Shown here piece after piece: positions 16,789-24,604 of a stretch of 58,561 nucleotides of DNA (position 1 is the stretch's first letter; each line of letters opens with the position of its first letter). A program made the translations under genes and the position numbers. The DNA lies in assembly GCA_017533005.1 (NCBI GenBank), contig JAFXIQ010000003.1, positions 1 to 58,561 on the forward strand. The letters are read 5' to 3'. The stretch is from Clostridia bacterium (GTDB lineage Bacteria; Bacillota; Clostridia; Christensenellales; DTU072). Under the pieces are notes generated by a model. It saw only the letters and a program-made list of their open reading frames with translations. It searched no databases and was not told the origin of the DNA.

Positions 16789-16817
16789 ATTCTACCACAG
16801 CTTGATGAAAAACACAA
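16789..16817 (-). promoter_or_regulatory. Tentative promoter ahead of galE
   Basis: Minus strand: TTGTGT (16817-16812), 17-bp spacer, TAGAAT (16794-16789). The -35 box is weak. Confidence 0.4.
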
Positions 16818-16865
16818 TAGAAATACTCATACTGCGCCACAACAGCGAATAATATTAGGTAAAAT

Positions 16866-17108
16866 CTATTTAATTTCCTGCATAAGGCTCTTAAACTCCG
16901 CAGTATCAAAAAACTCAAAAAGCGAAATATTAAACCCATCGCACAACATTTTTATAGTTACGATACCGGGATTTTTACTCTTTTTATAGATAATGCTTTT
17001 AAGCGTGGACGGTGACACACCGGAGACTATGGCAAGTTTATGCATAGACATATTTTTTTGTTCGCAAAGCTCAAGAATTCTGTTCTTTACAAGGCTATAA
17101 GTATCCAT
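16866..17108 (-). CDS. XRE-family helix-turn-helix regulator
   Basis: 80 residues from the ATG at 17108, which has AGGAAGG upstream; the frame is open 19 codons further but lacks a ribosome site there. The HTH reads MSMHKLAIVSGVSPSTLKSI with recognition helix PSTLKSIIYKK, a Cro/C1-type DNA-binding domain with almost nothing else. It is divergent from the zinc-ribbon/SPFH genes, and two 14-bp near-identical repeats lie in the shared intergenic region, so it is probably an autoregulator and controller of that cluster. Ligand or signal unknown. Confidence 0.85.
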   Translation of the reverse strand: MDTYSLVKNRILELCEQKNMSMHKLAIVSGVSPSTLKSIIYKKSKNPGIVTIKMLCDGFNISLFEFFDTAEFKSLMQEIK

Positions 17109-17135
17109 AATAAAAACCTTCCTAATGTAATTATG

Positions 17136-17203
17136 GTCTAAATATAGCCTATTCAATATTGACAATGTGGGCGATATATGATACTATTAGTCTATAAATA
17201 GCC
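17136..17203. promoter_or_regulatory. Promoter of the zinc-ribbon/SPFH cluster with paired operator-like repeats
   Basis: TTGACA (17159-17164), 17-bp spacer, TACTAT (17182-17187) on the + strand. Two direct repeats flank the promoter core: GTCTAAATATAGCC (17136-17149) and GTCTATAAATAGCC (17190-17203), each nearly palindromic inside (CTATAAATAG). The second would lie at about the transcription start. They are plausible sites for the divergent XRE regulator. Confidence 0.65.
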
Positions 17204-17219
17204 CGTAGGAGGAATTATA

Positions 17220-18101
17220 ATGGCTTTTTGCAGTAATTGTGGTAAAGAAATAGAGAGCGATGCAAAGTTTTGTGCAAATTGCGGGAGAGCAGTAGAAACC
17301 AACGTAGCGCCTGTTGTTAGCACTCCTATAACTATGTATAATGAACCCAAAGAAGAAAGTAAAAGGGTAATTATTCACGAAGGTTCTATAAGAAAATGCC
17401 CTAATTGCGGTGCCGTTTTGAGTTCATACGAGAGTATCTGTTCATCATGTGGCTTTGAACTCCGCGAAGTCAAGCAAAACGAAGATATTGCAGAATTTTT
17501 AGCAGAGCTAAAAGAGATAAAAATATACACTCAAGATCCGGAGAGAAGGAAGAGACTTATCGTTGACACAATAAGAGATTATAACGTCCACAATACGGTT
17601 GAAAGTGTAAAAGAGTTTTTGCTACAAGCCAAGAGTAACATTTTGAATGCCGATAAAGACGGCGATGGTCAAATCAATCCTGAAGAAAGAGAAATATTAG
17701 TGGCTTGGTTTAAGAAATTTGATGAAGTTTATGAAAGAGGTGTAGAGCAGAACATTTTGAAGAAAGAAACTGATATTGCTTACGCGAACAAGCTAAAAAA
17801 AGAAGTAGAAAAAATTAAAAAAGCAACTATTGGGAATGTAAACAAAAATTTTCCACAAAACAAAAAAATAACGGTAGCGACTATAATAGGAATTGTCTGT
17901 GCGATGATGGGATTGATTATGGGATTTACTAACGGAGCCATAATAGCTGGGATATTTGCCGTTGTGCAAGTGGCGTTATTTACTATTTCACTATTAACTA
18001 ATATGGGGATAATTAAGAGTAACGTTCCTAAATTAGCAATGTTATTGTGTATAGCAGGATATGTGATGGTAATACCTTATTTTAGCTTGTATAACTTATA
18101 A
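17220..18101 (+). CDS. Zinc-ribbon membrane protein with EF-hand loop
   Basis: 293 residues. Two zinc ribbons: C4, C7, C18, C21 (CSNCG, CANCG) and C60, C63, C74, C77 (CPNCG, CSSCG). A perfect 12-residue EF-hand calcium loop, DKDGDGQINPEE, spans residues 145-156 within a helical, charged region, followed by about three C-terminal membrane helices (residues 215-293). A strong ribosome site AGGAGG precedes the ATG. It is the first gene of a three-gene cluster with another zinc-ribbon protein and an SPFH-like protein. Zinc-ribbon membrane proteins of this kind are common in Bacillota and mostly unstudied; combining one with a canonical EF-hand is unusual. Function unknown; a membrane calcium-responsive sensor is an inference. 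Confidence 0.7.
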   Translation: MAFCSNCGKEIESDAKFCANCGRAVETNVAPVVSTPITMYNEPKEESKRVIIHEGSIRKCPNCGAVLSSYESICSSCGFELREVKQNEDIAEFLAELKEIKIYTQDPERRKRLIVDTIRDYNVHNTVESVKEFLLQAKSNILNADKDGDGQINPEEREILVAWFKKFDEVYERGVEQNILKKETDIAYANKLKKEVEKIKKATIGNVNKNFPQNKKITVATIIGIVCAMMGLIMGFTNGAIIAGIFAVVQVALFTISLLTNMGIIKSNVPKLAMLLCIAGYVMVIPYFSLYNL

Positions 18102-18117
18102 AGTAGGAGAAAGAGTT

Positions 18118-18492
18118 ATGGCATTTTGCACAAATTGTGGTAATAAATTGGTAGAAGGGGCAAAGTTTTGCACAAATTGTGGTAAGGCAATAAACGTTAC
18201 AGTAGCACCAAAAAGTAGCGCGACTGTAAATACTGCTGTTCAGCCCGAGCAACGAGTATCCAAATATGATGATAGTAAAGAATGGCAAGTGAAATTAGAG
18301 CTTGAAAGAATGGAGAAACTTCGCCAAGAAAAGCTAGAAGACGAGGCAAGGCATCGTCAAGAAAAGCTAGAAGACGAAGATAGAGAAGAAAAAAAGAAGG
18401 ATTTCAAGCTAGGAAGAATTGGTAAAGGAATATCTGCAATAGGTGGGGCCGTCGCGTCTGCTGCGATTTTGTTGTGGAAACTAAAGGATTAG
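18118..18492 (+). CDS. Small zinc-ribbon protein with charged coiled coil
   Basis: 124 residues. An N-terminal zinc ribbon (C4, C7, C18, C21) is nearly identical in layout to that of the preceding gene (MAFC-NCG...KFC-NCG), pointing to duplication or a shared binding partner. A linker leads into a highly charged helix holding the repeated stretch RQEKLEDE, then a glycine/alanine-rich C-terminus (GAVASAAILLWKLKD) that may insert in or lie on the membrane. It lies 16 bp after the first gene and 12 bp before the SPFH-like gene. No enzymatic motif is seen. Confidence 0.65.
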   Translation: MAFCTNCGNKLVEGAKFCTNCGKAINVTVAPKSSATVNTAVQPEQRVSKYDDSKEWQVKLELERMEKLRQEKLEDEARHRQEKLEDEDREEKKKDFKLGRIGKGISAIGGAVASAAILLWKLKD

Positions 18493-18504
18493 TGGGGTGA
18501 AACT

Positions 18505-19179
18505 GTGAAAAGCGAAATGATACAAATAGGTTTTGGAATACCGTATTTTGACGTATGCGATTATAGATATCCTGATTATGCAGTGCCAGTTGCGGTTAGG
18601 GGCAATATATCGTTTCAAGTAAAAAACTACGACAAATTTTTATCCAAATTGGGGCTAACGGAGAGTGCGTTTCAAGCACAAATAAGAAACGTTATAAATA
18701 GTGCTACAAGGAAGTATGTAGTTAACGCACCTATTGCTTTTAGCATCCCTGCAATACAAATAGACAGGAAATTAATCGAAATTACGAATAAATCGGCAGA
18801 AGAAATAAGAGCGATAGCAAAGAATACCTATGGTATAGATGTTACGTTTAACATAACGGCAATAGAGCTGGATAAATACTCCGATGGCTATAAGACATTG
18901 AGCGTGCTGACGAGAGAACTGACGGAAGAGCAAGCTTTTGCGCAACAAGAAATTGCCTTGGACGAGTTAGAGGCAAGGAAGAGAATTGAGCTAAACGCAA
19001 TAGCAGGGAAAAACGATATTGATTTAGAAGACTACCGTGAGAATTTGCGCATTGCCAGAGATGAAAAGGAAAACAATACCAAAAAGAAGATTAAATCCCT
19101 TAAATTAACGATAGGCGTTATAGTAGGCGCAGTTTTAGCTGTTGTAATCGCACTTTTAGTCGTTTTTGTAATTAAATAA
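18505..19179 (+). CDS. SPFH/Band 7-like protein with C-terminal membrane anchor
   Basis: 224 residues starting at GTG, which is preceded by GGGGTGA. Residues 1-130 (FGIPYFDVCDYRYPDYAVPVAVRGNISFQV, quoted in parts: FGIPYFDV, AVPVAVRGNISFQV) resemble the SPFH-type domain of the COG4260 'virion core protein' family. Next comes a charged helical segment (ELTEEQAFAQQEIALDELEA) and one C-terminal membrane helix (IGVIVGAVLAVVIALLVVFV), making it tail-anchored. COG4260 relatives often carry a zinc ribbon in the same chain; here the ribbons are separate neighbouring proteins, which suggests the three gene products assemble. SPFH proteins form oligomeric rings or membrane microdomains. Confidence 0.6.
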   Translation: MKSEMIQIGFGIPYFDVCDYRYPDYAVPVAVRGNISFQVKNYDKFLSKLGLTESAFQAQIRNVINSATRKYVVNAPIAFSIPAIQIDRKLIEITNKSAEEIRAIAKNTYGIDVTFNITAIELDKYSDGYKTLSVLTRELTEEQAFAQQEIALDELEARKRIELNAIAGKNDIDLEDYRENLRIARDEKENNTKKKIKSLKLTIGVIVGAVLAVVIALLVVFVIK

Positions 19180-19197
19180 CAATTTATAATAATCAAT

Positions 19198-19226
19198 AAA
19201 AAGCAACTCAGAGAGTTGCTTTTTTC
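19198..19226 (+). terminator. Terminator of the zinc-ribbon/SPFH cluster
   Basis: AAGCAACTC (19201-19209), loop AGA, GAGTTGCTT (19213-19221), then T run. Confidence 0.85.
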
Positions 19227-19229
19227 GTA

Positions 19230-19258
19230 TGGACAATGCGTACTTGGCGTGATATAAT
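19230..19258 (+). promoter_or_regulatory. Promoter of the acyltransferase-like gene
   Basis: TGGACA (19230-19235), 17-bp spacer, TATAAT (19253-19258). Confidence 0.75.
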
Positions 19259-19278
19259 ATTTAATGGTAGGAGTACTT

Positions 19279-20217
19279 ATGGACAAGAAAAGAACGGAAG
19301 ATATTTATAATTACTTAACAAGCTTTATGGGAGAAATCGACTTCCCTTTAGAAGCGCAAAAAGCCATACTTGATTCACTAAAAACGATTATTGAAAACGC
19401 CACTGCAAGCGAAGCGTTTTTCGCGCCTATAGAGCGTTATGAAAGTGGTGAAATCGACAAGTTACTTCCTTATATTTTCAAAGAAAAAAATTCTCCGCTT
19501 AAAAGAGTAAAAGAGCTAACAGCCGTCCACGAATATACGCTTGACATACTACTTTACTTGTGTGCAACGCCCGCACTGGAAAAGCGTTATGAAAACAAAG
19601 GGTTATCTCGCGAGCTATTTGTAAGCGCGATGCGCGACCTTAAGTGCAAACTTATAGAATGCAAAAAAGTCTATGACGTTTGGGGCTCGTTTGTAGCATT
19701 TTGGTTCGACGGCTGGTTTGACATGACGAGATACGCCTTAGGTAGATTGCAATTCGAAATCAAAAAGATGTTTACCTTCTTCTTTTGTGGGGGGAAGTTC
19801 ATTTACCCCGGCAAGCGCTTTTTGAATTTACATATCCCGTCATCGGGCGCATTAAATCACGATGAAGTACTTGCGTCTTACAAGCAAGCGTACGAGTTTT
19901 TTGCACCGCAATTCAAAGAGAAAGAAATATTGTTCGTGACGATGTCTTGGCTACTTTTTAAGGAGCATAAAAAGATGCTACCGGCAGAGTCCAACGTGGT
20001 TAAATTTATGAATGATTTCAAGATTGTTCTCAATTTCAAAGACCCCAAGAACGGCGACTTTTGGCGTGTCTTTAACAAGAACTATGACAAGAAATTAACG
20101 GATTTTGGAGCACAAACAACAATGCAAAAAGCCTACGAAAAACATATAAGAAAAGGCAAAAAAATGGGTGGCGCAATAGGCGCGTTTATCTATGATGGCG
20201 AAACCTTCAAAAAATAA
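19279..20217 (+). CDS. GNAT-like acyltransferase-domain protein (NAT_N/GNAT_C type)
   Basis: 312 residues from the ATG at 19279, chosen because GGTAGGAG lies just upstream; an ATG at 19264 sits almost at the predicted transcription start. The C-terminal half has RYALGRLQFEIKKM, LNLHIPSSGALNHDEVLASY and FVTMSWLLF, the pattern of the 'acyltransferase domain' family with an N-terminal helical part and a C-terminal GNAT-like fold. Substrates are unknown for the family. It is a single gene between two terminators. The tail (KAYEKHIRKGKKMGGAIG) is basic. Confidence 0.65.
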   Translation: MDKKRTEDIYNYLTSFMGEIDFPLEAQKAILDSLKTIIENATASEAFFAPIERYESGEIDKLLPYIFKEKNSPLKRVKELTAVHEYTLDILLYLCATPALEKRYENKGLSRELFVSAMRDLKCKLIECKKVYDVWGSFVAFWFDGWFDMTRYALGRLQFEIKKMFTFFFCGGKFIYPGKRFLNLHIPSSGALNHDEVLASYKQAYEFFAPQFKEKEILFVTMSWLLFKEHKKMLPAESNVVKFMNDFKIVLNFKDPKNGDFWRVFNKNYDKKLTDFGAQTTMQKAYEKHIRKGKKMGGAIGAFIYDGETFKK

Positions 20218-20267
20218 ATAATGGCAATTTAGGATACCATAATGGGATAAATAGAATATCAAATATA

Positions 20268-20299
20268 AAAAAGGCAATCGCGATGCGATTGCCTTTTTG
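20268..20299. terminator. Bidirectional terminator
   Basis: AAGGCAATCGC-GAT-GCGATTGCCTT with A and T runs, between convergent genes. Confidence 0.85.
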
Positions 20300-20300
20300 C

Positions 20301-21785
20301 TTATTGTTTATTATCGGCGTCGGTATTTTTTGCCTTTTTATCTTTAATCTTTTGAACGACTTTGCAGGTGAAGTTCTTGATGTCTTCGAAGGGGTTTCTT
20401 CCACCGAAGGCAAGACATCTATTTTCGGGTAGATTTACTTCTACGACAACCGTCATACAGGCGAGCATAATGAAGAAAGTGGGACCGAAGAAGTTAGTGT
20501 CTATCATACCGTATAGGTCGAATAGGAACAAGCTTATCATGATAGCTAACGATGCTGAATTTTTTCTTAATTCCAAGAAGGTGCGATATCTCCAGAAGTA
20601 GAAGAATACGAATACGATAACACCGCAGATACCCATATTCGCGAATACTTGAAGAATGGTCGAATGGTACCAGTAGGGGGAGTAGTTATCTTTTGCCATT
20701 TCGCCGAGCTTATAGTCCCAACCTGCACCGAATACAGGCCAAGTTTTGAAGGTTTCCATTGCCATGGGGTATAGTCCTTCTACACGACCGGAGCTATTTA
20801 GACCTTTATTCAAAATAGTCGTAATGATTGGCGCGAAAAATTCGCCTTTCAAGGCAACTAGTACTATTGCTAGCGCGAATAAAGTGGTAACGCTAGTTGC
20901 GAACAAGCCTTTATTTTCGGTTTTTGACGCAGTGTAGATGAGCATCAAAGGCAAGAGTAGCGTAGTAAATAGCAACGAACCTCTGCAACCTGAGAAGATT
21001 ATGATTACGTATTCAATGGCTGATGCGACAACGAATAACGGGGTAAACTTGTTCTTTTTCAAGCTGAAATAAAAGCCGGTAGGTACTGCCATAGATAGTA
21101 CGGGAGCAACGTTGTTGGGGCCTGCCCAACCGAGTTTTAGGTTTTTACTAGTTATAGCGGATAGAATATTTTCTTTACCGAGAGATAGATAATAAGTGAT
21201 AGCTTGCGCGCTGATAACGATACCAATGATGAATAGAATTTTTAGCATATATTGCATTAGGTTTGCCTTATTATCTTCGTCAGCTAGGGTAATCATGAAG
21301 AAAGTGTAACCTATAGCGACTAGTATGATTATACCCATACCGGCAACTACTGCGAGTGGATTTTCGTAAGGGCTACCTAGACCACCGAGTGCAAAAGGTA
21401 TAATCAGAGCTATCATACAAGCGTGGAATCCTTTAATCTTCTTCGGGTGTAGCGCGTCGAAATGACGGTGATAGCGCAACAAGTTGTAAATTAATCCCGC
21501 AAAGAGTAGCACGATAAAAACGATTAGTACCCACAAAAAGTCGTCTAAACGGTGACGGTCGTTACTAATCATCATGGTAAACATCATTAAAAAGCACAAT
21601 AATTGTTTAACGCCTTTGTCAAGGAATAAGGATATTACGACCACCGCGAGAAGCGCGCAAAGCATAGGTACCCATATACCGAATGCCCATGCAACGTACG
21701 TCATAACGCCGAAGAAAGCTATAAACCAATCGGACTTAACAAACGCAATAAAAAGATTTTTTGCTTTAACCAGAGCTTCTTTCAT
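20301..21785 (-). CDS. O-antigen ligase/polymerase-like membrane protein
   Basis: 494 residues from the ATG at 21785 (AGGAG seven bases upstream; the in-frame TTG two codons earlier is too close). About twelve membrane helices. The stretch SSGRVEGLYPMAMETFKTWP followed by FGAGWDYK and the extracytoplasmic loop with YWYHSTILQVFANMG fits the Wzy/WaaL O-antigen ligase superfamily, whose large loop holds catalytic Arg and His residues. In Gram-positive bacteria such proteins join or polymerise lipid-linked glycans for teichoic-type or capsular polymers. The C-terminus is lysine-rich. It has its own promoter and is divergent from the ABC/surface protein operon; no glycosyltransferases are adjacent. 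Confidence 0.8.
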   Translation of the reverse strand: MKEALVKAKNLFIAFVKSDWFIAFFGVMTYVAWAFGIWVPMLCALLAVVVISLFLDKGVKQLLCFLMMFTMMISNDRHRLDDFLWVLIVFIVLLFAGLIYNLLRYHRHFDALHPKKIKGFHACMIALIIPFALGGLGSPYENPLAVVAGMGIIILVAIGYTFFMITLADEDNKANLMQYMLKILFIIGIVISAQAITYYLSLGKENILSAITSKNLKLGWAGPNNVAPVLSMAVPTGFYFSLKKNKFTPLFVVASAIEYVIIIFSGCRGSLLFTTLLLPLMLIYTASKTENKGLFATSVTTLFALAIVLVALKGEFFAPIITTILNKGLNSSGRVEGLYPMAMETFKTWPVFGAGWDYKLGEMAKDNYSPYWYHSTILQVFANMGICGVIVFVFFYFWRYRTFLELRKNSASLAIMISLFLFDLYGMIDTNFFGPTFFIMLACMTVVVEVNLPENRCLAFGGRNPFEDIKNFTCKVVQKIKDKKAKNTDADNKQ

Positions 21786-21814
21786 TATCAATCTCCTAAC
21801 GAGCTATTTCTTGA

Positions 21815-21843
21815 ATTATAGCTCTATATGTGAAAATTGTCAA
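21815..21843 (-). promoter_or_regulatory. SigmaA-type promoter of the ligase-like gene
   Basis: Minus strand: TTGACA (21843-21838), 17-bp spacer, TATAAT (21820-21815); a full consensus match. Confidence 0.85.
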
Positions 21844-21892
21844 TGTAGAGACTGAATTTTGTGTGATAATAGAGCTTTTAAATGACATTTTC

Positions 21893-21921
21893 TTGACAAG
21901 TTGATTTTGTGTGTGTAGTAT
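21893..21921 (+). promoter_or_regulatory. Promoter of the ABC/surface-protein operon
   Basis: TTGACA (21893-21898), 17-bp spacer, TAGTAT (21916-21921); followed by a leader of about 75 bases with a GCGCGC run. Confidence 0.7.
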
Positions 21922-22003
21922 ATATTATGTATAAATATTCGCGCGCGGGCACAAGCGCAAGCGCATTCGTAATATAATATACGAAAGATGAAGGAGCAAA
22001 AAG

Positions 22004-22942
22004 ATGACAAAAAAGAGTGGCAAAAGTACGTACACATGTGAAGTTTGCGGAACTGAAAACAGCATAAAAAATAGAGAATGCAGTTCTTGTGGCGTTGTTC
22101 GCAAGCGCAATAAATTCGTGAAATCGTTGAAAAAAGCAAGCGACGTAAAAGAAAGTTTTGTTTTTTCAACAAGCGTAAGTACGGAGCCAAACGCTGTTAA
22201 AAAAGCTAAAAATGGTGCGCCTTTAGAAGTAAAAGGCTTATCAAAAAAATACAGTTCAAAAGCTAATTTTGCTATAAAGGACATTTCTTTCACTTGTAAC
22301 GAAGGTGAAATCGTTGGACTTCTTGGTGCAAACGGAGCAGGCAAGTCTACTTCTCTTAAGTGCATAACCGGTATGATACCTTTGACGGAAGGCGAAATTC
22401 GTATTTTAGGTTATGATATTTCTAAAAACCCCGTCGAAGCAAAATCACAATTTTCTTTTGTAAACGACAATCACGCAACGTTTGTGAAAATGACGGGGCT
22501 TCAATATATTACTTTTATGGCGGACGTTTACAAGGTTTCAAAAGCCGATAGGGAGAGAAGACTTCGCTATTTAGAAGAAGTATTTTGTCTAGGCGACGGA
22601 ATAAATAGACTAATTTGCAACTATTCACACGGCATGAAACAAAAAATATGTATGATGGGCTCGCTTATTCACCAACCCGACCTATGGATACTTGACGAAC
22701 CGATGGTAGGTTTGGACCCCAGAACGCAAGGCGCTGTTATTAAGTTCATGCACGACTACGTAGGACAAGGTAAAACCATACTTTTCTCTACCCATAATTT
22801 GGACGTTGTACGTAGAATATGCGATAGAGTAGTGATAATAAATAAGGGAACGCTAATAGCCGACCTAGAAATTACAGAAGAAATGAGAAACGATAATACC
22901 ACTATCGAGTCGTATTACTTTTCTGACGGAGATATGCAATAA
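22004..22942 (+). CDS. ABC transporter ATPase with N-terminal zinc ribbon
   Basis: 312 residues. An N-terminal zinc ribbon (C12, C15, C26, C29: CEVCG, CSSCG) is joined by a basic linker to a complete ABC ATPase: Walker A GANGAGKST (residues 108-116), a signature reading YSHGMKQK, Walker B LWILDEP, and H-loop STHN. The closest general type is the ABC-2 exporter ATPase (CcmA-like). Overlap of its stop with the next gene's ATG shows it works with that permease. The zinc ribbon on an ABC ATPase is rare and may dock a partner or sense zinc. AAGGAG precedes the ATG. Confidence 0.88.
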   Translation: MTKKSGKSTYTCEVCGTENSIKNRECSSCGVVRKRNKFVKSLKKASDVKESFVFSTSVSTEPNAVKKAKNGAPLEVKGLSKKYSSKANFAIKDISFTCNEGEIVGLLGANGAGKSTSLKCITGMIPLTEGEIRILGYDISKNPVEAKSQFSFVNDNHATFVKMTGLQYITFMADVYKVSKADRERRLRYLEEVFCLGDGINRLICNYSHGMKQKICMMGSLIHQPDLWILDEPMVGLDPRTQGAVIKFMHDYVGQGKTILFSTHNLDVVRRICDRVVIINKGTLIADLEITEEMRNDNTTIESYYFSDGDMQ

Positions 22943-24603
22943 TGCTCAGAGTATTACTAAAAAAACAGATGCTCGAGCATCTATCGGTATTTAAGAAAAA
23001 CCGCAAGAACATCGACTTTGTGGGGATTTTGCTCACTATTTTGTTGGCAGGAATAACCATTTTTGTCGTATCTGCAGTTTTTAGTCAGTTCATAGAGAAG
23101 TATTGTGCTATTCGATTGGAGAATATTCTCGACGTTAACGCACGTTATTATGAAATTATGACGATTTTATACGAATGCGTATTTATCGTTAGCAGTTTTG
23201 GTGCGACTTCACAACTTGCAAGAGCGATTTTTGAGAACGATGACAGGAACGTACTTATAACGCTTCCCATTAAGTCTTATACTATTTTCCTATCGAAAAT
23301 CGTATCGATATATTTTTCACAAGCGATACTTTCTCTATGTGTATCGATACCGTTGGTAGTTATCTTTACTACGGTAGTCGGTGGAAGCACAAGCATAATA
23401 CTTTTGTCGGTACTTGCGGGCTTTATTATTCCCGTAATTTCTCTAGCAGTAGCGTCGGTATTATGCCTACCATTCTATTTCATTAAGCGAATGTTACAAT
23501 CGAAATACGTAGTGTTTTTGTTAGTAATAACTGCAATATGCGCTGTCGCTTTTTGGGGATATTCCAGAATTTTAAGATTTTTCGAAGGCATTATGACTTC
23601 GGGAGAAATACAATTTTTCTTCTCCGAAAAAGTTATGGAAACCATAATAAGCTTAACAAACTCGTTAGTGCCAGCTAATTATTTAGCACGCCTAGTATTG
23701 AGTATTGAACCTTTGAAAAACGCCGGAATACTACTTGCAATCGTAGTGGGATTAGGAGTTTTCGCATTCTTATTAGTTTACTTTTTGTACAACAAAGCGG
23801 TTAAGATAAGAGTACAAAACAGCGATGGAATTTTCTTCGCGCCTAAAAAACTCGGAGCACCGCGTTCGATTATTTTCAGATTATTTGAGAAAGAGCTCGG
23901 TTCTATTATGTTCACCCCCGACTATGCTTTCCAATATTTGTCAGTAGCAGCAATCTTACCTATAATGGTATACTTTTGTATGGAAATCGGCGCGAAGATG
24001 CTTCTTTCCGTCGTGCATATAGAAGCCAACTTCGAAATAGCTATTTTCTTGACGCTACTATTCGGTGCGCTCACGAATACTTTCTGTGCGATAAATATCA
24101 GCCGTGAAGGTCCTTCGTTCTATATGCAAAAGACGCTACCGATTAAACATTTACAGTTTATCGGCGTTAAAATCGTGTTGAATTTCATAGTAAGCGTAAT
24201 TTCCGTAGGTGTAAGCACGATAGTGATAACGAGTTTAGGCTATGTAGCGATTGTAGAAGGCGTATTTATATTCTTCGTTGGCATAGTTATGAGCCTTGCG
24301 CAAATATGTTTTGCGACAAAACTAGACTTGAATCATCCACATTTTTCTACGGAAGAAGACAATACGGTTAAAGAGAGCAATTCTAACGTATCGGTTATCA
24401 TAATACTTGGAATGGTATTCTCGGTTATTTTAGGAGGCGTACCGCTTTTTGCAAAAGTAATGACCTTCTTTGATAATCCCATACCTGGATATTTGACGTA
24501 CCTATTCGTAGGAGGCGTATCGTTACTGATACTTTTAGGTTCGCTTCTATACACGTTTATTGGCTTAAAAGCTAAGTTTGATAGAATATCGGAGGGCGAT
24601 TAA
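22942..24603 (+). CDS. ABC-2-type exporter permease
   Basis: 553 residues with about twelve membrane helices in two similar halves. FGATSQLARAIFENDDRNVLITLPIKSYTIF (in parts: ENDDRNVLITLPIK) and, in the second half, REGPSFYMQKTLPIKHLQF are the matching coupling-helix-like segments of putative ABC exporter permeases that carry both halves in one chain. It overlaps the ATPase gene by one base (ATG in taATG) and lies one base before the surface-protein gene. The cargo is unknown; the two downstream genes encode extracytoplasmic giant proteins, so cargo or regulation related to the envelope is likely. Confidence 0.8.
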   Translation: MLRVLLKKQMLEHLSVFKKNRKNIDFVGILLTILLAGITIFVVSAVFSQFIEKYCAIRLENILDVNARYYEIMTILYECVFIVSSFGATSQLARAIFENDDRNVLITLPIKSYTIFLSKIVSIYFSQAILSLCVSIPLVVIFTTVVGGSTSIILLSVLAGFIIPVISLAVASVLCLPFYFIKRMLQSKYVVFLLVITAICAVAFWGYSRILRFFEGIMTSGEIQFFFSEKVMETIISLTNSLVPANYLARLVLSIEPLKNAGILLAIVVGLGVFAFLLVYFLYNKAVKIRVQNSDGIFFAPKKLGAPRSIIFRLFEKELGSIMFTPDYAFQYLSVAAILPIMVYFCMEIGAKMLLSVVHIEANFEIAIFLTLLFGALTNTFCAINISREGPSFYMQKTLPIKHLQFIGVKIVLNFIVSVISVGVSTIVITSLGYVAIVEGVFIFFVGIVMSLAQICFATKLDLNHPHFSTEEDNTVKESNSNVSVIIILGMVFSVILGGVPLFAKVMTFFDNPIPGYLTYLFVGGVSLLILLGSLLYTFIGLKAKFDRISEGD

Positions 24604-24604
24604 T

